From positions 186,001 through 250,000 of the forward strand of contig JAEWMJ010000002.1 of assembly GCA_023393165.1 (NCBI GenBank): a stretch of 64,000 bases of DNA, read 5' to 3'. The stretch's first letter is position 1, and each line of letters begins with the position of its first letter. Source of the DNA: Bacillota bacterium (GTDB taxonomy: Bacteria; Bacillota; Clostridia; Christensenellales; Christensenellaceae). Below, one piece after another: positions 60,231 to 64,000 of the stretch. The position numbers and the translations under genes were made by a program. The notes below the pieces were generated by a model, which saw only the letters and a program-made list of their open reading frames with translations, had not been told where the DNA came from and ran no database searches.

Positions 60231-61066
60231 AATATCACCTCGCTGTGCCGCAGGGCGTGGCAGCAAAAATTCACCGCTACCGGCATTCCTGCAAGATGCG
60301 TGGGGTGCTGGGCGATATGCACGGCCAGGCAGTAGGTGTCGCCTCCCAAACCCATCGGTCCGATCCCAAGCGCATTGATCTTGTCTTTGATTTCCGTTTC
60401 CAGCGCGGCCAGCATTTCGTCCGGGTTTTGGCTGCCAACCTTGCGCAGCAGTTGTTTCTTGGCGATATAAGCGGCGTAATCAAACGTTCCGCCTATCCCG
60501 ACCCCCAGCACCACAGGAGGGCAGGGGCTGCCGCCCGCGTTGCGCGCGGTTTCCAGTATAAAATTTATGATTCCGTCTCTGCCGTCCGAAGGTTTCAGCA
60601 TCCGGACGGCGCTCATGTTTTCGCTGCCAAACCCCTTTGGCATTGCGAATATCCGGATCTGATTTCCGGGTACGATTCTGGTGTAAACAATAGCCGGGGT
60701 GTTATCGCGGGTATTTACCCGGTCAATCGGGGACAGCACGGATTTCCGGAAAAACCCGTCGGCATACGCGCCGCGTACACCGTCCTGCACCGCGTCTTCC
60801 ACATATCCGTTCAAAATATGCACATCCTGCCCGATCTCAAGATAAACTACTGCCATTCCCGTATCCTGGCAGGAAGGAATGTTGTCTTCCAGGGCGGTCC
60901 GGTTGTTTTCTATCAGCTGGCGCAGTATTTCCTTTCCGATAGGTGAGCTTTCCGATACCATTGCTTCCCGGAGCGCCTGCGAAACATCTTCGCCGGGCGC
61001 GATGCATGCCGAAAGAAACGCGCCGCGAACGGCTGCCGTTATGTCTTTAGCGTCTATGATCCTCAT
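60227..61066 (-). CDS. Fe-S fumarate hydratase, alpha subunit (or tartrate dehydratase alpha)
   Basis: A 279-residue alpha subunit that carries the 4Fe-4S cluster. Candidate Cys ligands are in NIPSCQDTGMAV near residue 66, GGSPCPPVVLG near 183 and NFCCHALRH near 268. Fumarase and L-tartrate dehydratase of this class are hard to separate by eye; fumarase is favoured by the malic enzyme elsewhere in the window. First gene of the two-gene minus-strand operon. Confidence 0.92.
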   Translation of the reverse strand: MRIIDAKDITAAVRGAFLSACIAPGEDVSQALREAMVSESSPIGKEILRQLIENNRTALEDNIPSCQDTGMAVVYLEIGQDVHILNGYVEDAVQDGVRGAYADGFFRKSVLSPIDRVNTRDNTPAIVYTRIVPGNQIRIFAMPKGFGSENMSAVRMLKPSDGRDGIINFILETARNAGGSPCPPVVLGVGIGGTFDYAAYIAKKQLLRKVGSQNPDEMLAALETEIKDKINALGIGPMGLGGDTYCLAVHIAQHPTHLAGMPVAVNFCCHALRHSEVIL

Positions 61067-61251
61067 AAAAAACCTCTGTTTATTTTATTCTGGTATTCCG
61101 CAAAGCCGCCAGGGTTTTTAAGGTGGAATTCCATGTAAATTATAGAGGAAAGACATCTTAAATGCAAACAATTCCGTACCCCGTTTATATATGATGAACC
61201 GCCCTTTTTATATGCTTTTTTAAAAGAATCCCCGCGTTTATCAGACCTGTA

Positions 61252-61280
61252 TTGAAAAAAAGCTTTTTTCGGTATAGAAT
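61252..61280 (+). promoter_or_regulatory. Promoter of the walJ-CPBP-rlmH unit
   Basis: TTGAAA (61252-61257) and TAGAAT (61275-61280) are 17 bases apart, within the 246-base gap from the divergent fumarase genes. No other feature was seen in that gap. Confidence 0.55.
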
Positions 61281-61312
61281 AAGCTAGAATTAATAAAACT
61301 AACGGAGTGTTT

Positions 61313-62107
61313 ATGGCATTGAGCATTGCCCCGCTTTTCAGCGGATCAAGCGGCAACAGTATATTCATCAGGTCCGAAAGCGCCAGTCTTCTGGTAGACG
61401 CAGGTGTTTCATGCTCTAAAATCGGTGTGGAACTTGCCAAGGCGAACGCCTGCATTGCCGACCTGGACGGCATTTTGGTTACCCACGAACATATTGACCA
61501 TATCCGGGGTCTCCAAATTATCACCAAAAAATACGATATCCCTGTTTATGCCAACGCCCTGACATGGGAAAAACTTCTTCCCAAGCTGCCGAATATTCAT
61601 CCTAAAAACATCCGGGAAATCACCACCCAGGATTTTTATATCAAAGACATATGCGTGCAGCCATTTGAAGTTTCGCACGACGCGGCCTGCCCGTACGGGT
61701 ATGCGCTCCATTCCCGGGGGAAAAAGGTCTCGGTGCTGACCGACCTCGGGCATGTTACGCAAAAAATCATAGAGGGCATCTGCGGATCGTCCATTGTGCT
61801 TCTGGAAGCCAACCACGATGTCGATATGCTGAACGCGGGTCCCTATCCATATATGCTGAAACGCAGGATCCTTTCGGGCAAGGGGCATTTGTCCAATGAC
61901 GCCGCGGCTGAGACTGCGTTTGAACTGGCGAAAAACGGCGTGCGGGGGATCATTCTTGGTCATTTAAGCCTGCAGAACAATCTGGAAGCGTTGGCGTACC
62001 GGACGGTATGCGGTTATTTGGAACAGCGGGGCGTGCTGGTAGGCAGGCATGTGGCGGTCGCGCTTGCAAAAAGGAGCGAATTAACGGGGTGCTATGAAGC
62101 GAGATAA
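61313..62107 (+). CDS. walJ: MBL-fold metallohydrolase WalJ/YycJ
   Basis: A 264-residue metallo-beta-lactamase-fold protein. LFSGSSGNSIFI at the N-terminus, the metal motif THEHIDHIRG near residue 58, and the later His in ILGHLSLQNN near 225 match YycJ, which in Bacillus belongs to the WalRK gene group and affects coordination of wall synthesis and DNA replication. The ATG at 61313 fits the family start. walRK are not in the window, but rlmH two genes downstream is the usual neighbour. Confidence 0.9.
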   Translation: MALSIAPLFSGSSGNSIFIRSESASLLVDAGVSCSKIGVELAKANACIADLDGILVTHEHIDHIRGLQIITKKYDIPVYANALTWEKLLPKLPNIHPKNIREITTQDFYIKDICVQPFEVSHDAACPYGYALHSRGKKVSVLTDLGHVTQKIIEGICGSSIVLLEANHDVDMLNAGPYPYMLKRRILSGKGHLSNDAAAETAFELAKNGVRGIILGHLSLQNNLEALAYRTVCGYLEQRGVLVGRHVAVALAKRSELTGCYEAR

Positions 62108-63050
62108 CATGGAAGTTGAAACTGCATTCAGCATTAAACAGGCAAATTGGTGTCTTTTTTTTGTTTTGCTGGGTTATATGGTCACCGATCTGGTACAGTC
62201 TTTTTTGCTTATTTTTTTCGGTATACGACCGGACATGGATATGTCCATTTACATCCGCATGGCAGCCATACTGCCGGCCGTCATATTTGCTTTTTCATCC
62301 GGTAAGCGGAGACGGTCCTTAAGGTTCTCCGAAACGGCGCCAGCCAACATCGTATATTCCGTGCTGCTGGCGTTTTTCGTATATCTTCTGTCCTCGGTTG
62401 TTTTGACCTATCTGGCGGAATTGATCGTAAACGCCGGAGGAAACATTCCGGAAAACGAAATGATAGACTACCTCATGAGCGGATCCGCGCTGACAGCGTT
62501 CTTGTTCTTTTCCGTGTTTGCCCCGTTTACCGAAGAAGTGATGTTCCGGGGTGTTTTCCAGAACGCTTACAGCCGCAGGGTCGGTTTCTTTGCGGTCGTG
62601 CTTACAGGGGCGATTTTCGGGCTCATGCACGGGGACCTGCTTTCAAGCATCAACGGCGTGCTGGCGGGAATCATCATTTGCTATATCTACTACAAAACAG
62701 GATCCATCTGGAACACGATCGCGTTCCACGCCGTGTTTAATCTGCTAGGATACACTCTTGCCGCGGACGCATATGTGCTGAATCTGCCCTGGACGCTGGG
62801 GCTGCTCCCGGTTGAAACAGCGGATACTGTAAATCCCGCTTATTACGTTTACGTGTGGGGCATAGCCGTAATCTCCGCTTTGATGATATATGTTTTTATA
62901 AAACTGCTCGCGCGCAAAAACGACAGGCCTGCAATATATCCGGCTGTCCCCGCCAAGCGCCAGGCGTTTGAAATGGTGCCTTTTATACTGGCCAGCCTAC
63001 TTTTGACGCTGCGGCTTGTGCTTGGGACGCTTGCCTATTTTATGAATTAA
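62094..63050 (+). CDS. CPBP-family intramembrane glutamic protease
   Basis: A 318-residue membrane protein with about eight hydrophobic segments. The CAAX/CPBP motifs are present: TEEVMFRGVFQ near residue 152 (EExxxR), FGLMHGD near 180 and NTIAFHAVFN near 212. It overlaps walJ by 14 bases and precedes rlmH. In many Bacillota the HtrA-type protease gene lies at this position between walJ and rlmH; here a different membrane protease takes the place. Confidence 0.88.
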   Translation: MKRDNMEVETAFSIKQANWCLFFVLLGYMVTDLVQSFLLIFFGIRPDMDMSIYIRMAAILPAVIFAFSSGKRRRSLRFSETAPANIVYSVLLAFFVYLLSSVVLTYLAELIVNAGGNIPENEMIDYLMSGSALTAFLFFSVFAPFTEEVMFRGVFQNAYSRRVGFFAVVLTGAIFGLMHGDLLSSINGVLAGIIICYIYYKTGSIWNTIAFHAVFNLLGYTLAADAYVLNLPWTLGLLPVETADTVNPAYYVYVWGIAVISALMIYVFIKLLARKNDRPAIYPAVPAKRQAFEMVPFILASLLLTLRLVLGTLAYFMN

Positions 63051-63063
63051 AGGAGTCACGACG

Positions 63064-63537
63064 ATTAAAATCAAACTCGTTTGCGTAGGCAAACTGAAGG
63101 AGAAGCATTTTCTCCTGGCGCAAAACGAATACGCCAAAATGCTGTCAAGGTTTGCCCAGACAGAAATAATCGAAGTTCCGGATGAACCCCTGGCCGGCGT
63201 AAAAAGCATGGCGGGGGAAACCGCAGCACTTTTTTCGGAAGAAGCAAGAATACTGCCCCGTCTTTCAGGGCATGTGATTGCCTGCGATATTGCCGGACGG
63301 CAGATGTCTTCGGAAGGATTTGCCGGATATTTGAAGGACCGCATGCTGGAGGGGACGAGCGAAATCTGTTTTGTGGTGGGCGGATCTATCGGTTTGTCGG
63401 ATAACGTGAAGAGCAAAGCGGCGCTCCGGCTGTCTGTTTCCCGTATGACTATGCCGCACAGATTGTTTCGGATCGTGATTTTAGAACAGGTCTACCGTGC
63501 GTTTAAAATAATAAACGGCGAGACGTATCATAAATAA
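63064..63537 (+). CDS. rlmH: 23S rRNA (pseudouridine-1915-N3) methyltransferase, apparently with an AUU start codon
   Basis: RlmH methylates pseudouridine 1915 of 23S rRNA. The family start (M-x-I-x-x-V-x-x-GKLKE) aligns with an ATT codon at 63064, reading IKIKLVCVGKLKEKH. AGGAG ends 8 bases before it. No ATG, GTG or TTG exists in frame between the upstream in-frame stop at 63043 and the internal ATG at 63139, which would delete 25 conserved residues. The SAM-binding VVGGSIGLSD near residue 104 and the C-terminal YHK are intact, so the gene is functional by appearance. Length 157 residues, normal. Confidence 0.92.
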   Translation: MKIKLVCVGKLKEKHFLLAQNEYAKMLSRFAQTEIIEVPDEPLAGVKSMAGETAALFSEEARILPRLSGHVIACDIAGRQMSSEGFAGYLKDRMLEGTSEICFVVGGSIGLSDNVKSKAALRLSVSRMTMPHRLFRIVILEQVYRAFKIINGETYHK

Positions 63538-63585
63538 ACCGTTTTTATGCGGTAGAAATTAAAAAAAGCAGAGGTAAATGCGTCT

Positions 63586-64000
63586 GTGGACAAAAATGTT
63601 TCCTGGTATATGAGCAAGAGGGTTCAACGGACTGTTGAAAACCTGGAAAAGCATAATATAAGCGGCTGTTATGTTGAAAACGAAAAACAGTTGATTGAAA
63701 AACTAAAAAAGGTAATACCCCCAAATGCGCTGATTGGCGTGGGAGACTCGATGACGTTGTTCGAAACAGGGGTAATAGAGTTCCTCCGAAACGGGAATTA
63801 CAGATTTTTAGACAAGTACAGGGCGGGCATTACAGGAGAAGAGAAAAAAGAAATCTACCGGCAATGCTTTTCGGCGGACGTATTTTTAAGCAGTACAAAT
63901 GCCATTACGGAAAAAGGGGAACTTTATAATATCGATGGAAACGGCAGCAGGGTAGCGCCAATGCTGTATGGGCCCGAACAAGTCGTAATAGTTGCCGGAA
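63586..64000 (+). CDS. LUD-domain lactate utilisation-type protein, 5' part
   Basis: An open frame from a GTG at 63586 (GAGG 11 bases upstream) runs off the window after 138 codons. The sequence fits the LUD (DUF162) family related to LutC/YkgG: RTVENLEKHNISG near residue 17, LIGVGDSMTLFETGV near 50, RAGITGEEKKEIYRQCFSADVFLSSTNAIT near 81 (position given), and a G-N-G-S-R-V segment near 118. Its metabolic role is uncertain; association with lactate oxidation is inferred from relatives. Confidence 0.85.
   Translation, partial: MDKNVSWYMSKRVQRTVENLEKHNISGCYVENEKQLIEKLKKVIPPNALIGVGDSMTLFETGVIEFLRNGNYRFLDKYRAGITGEEKKEIYRQCFSADVFLSSTNAITEKGELYNIDGNGSRVAPMLYGPEQVVIVAG

Overview
The window is chromosomal DNA from a Gram-positive, low-to-mid GC, Clostridia-type member of the Bacillota. 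The evidence is the DnaD/DnaI primosome pair, RemB between recF and gyrB, FabK as the only enoyl reductase in sight, class III fructose-bisphosphatase, WalJ beside RlmH, AGGAGG-type ribosome binding sites, and many TTG/GTG starts. The genus cannot be fixed from sequence reading alone. No phage, plasmid, CRISPR, rRNA or transposase gene was seen. The metabolic genes (lactate dehydrogenase, malic enzyme, two-subunit Fe-S fumarase, LUD-type lactate utilisation) suggest a fermentative anaerobe.

Positions 1-20000 are the replication-origin region. To the left of dnaA lie rpmH, rnpA, yidD, yidC, khpB(jag), mnmE, mnmG and rsmG, transcribed leftwards. To the right lie dnaA, dnaN, recF, remB, gyrB and gyrA, transcribed rightwards. 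The likely unwinding site is just upstream of dnaN, where a degenerate DnaA box, a C-run and a CTA-type DnaA-trio tract end 24 bases before the start codon. dapF, an alpha/beta-hydrolase with an altered triad, a four-repeat DnaD protein and a DnaI-type helicase loader occupy the far left.

Positions 20000-34000 hold a PH-like membrane protein, an aroF-pheA operon preceded by a previously hidden Phe-rich leader peptide with an attenuator, leuB, a lipoprotein M3-type peptidase, a chemoreceptor with tandem HAMP-like repeats, a lone hydantoinase A, a YpsA/SLOG protein and fbp. Positions 34000-47900 hold malQ, adenine deaminase plus a purine permease, a LacI regulator, a four-gene cassette (Gls24 protein, SleC-prodomain-like protein, SpoIID/peptidoglycan-binding protein, peptidoglycan-binding protein), ldh and malic enzyme, a LysE exporter, a structured dispersed repeat and tRNA-Arg(ACG). 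Positions 47900-50300 are a sugar isomerase pair including xylA.

Positions 50300-59600 are a complete fatty-acid synthesis operon, fabH-acpP-fabK-fabD-fabG-fabF-accB-fabZ-accC-accD-accA. The end of the window carries the fumarase subunits on the minus strand, then walJ, a CPBP protease, rlmH and the start of a LUD protein.

The points most worth a second look are: the ribosome-mediated attenuator of aroF-pheA; two genes (fabK, rlmH) whose only sensible starts are AUA and AUU; the split SleC-like cortex-lytic cassette; the hairpin repeat family concentrated between convergent genes; the DnaA-trio origin with a perfect inverted pair of DnaA boxes 8 kb away; and the quadruple-repeat DnaD.
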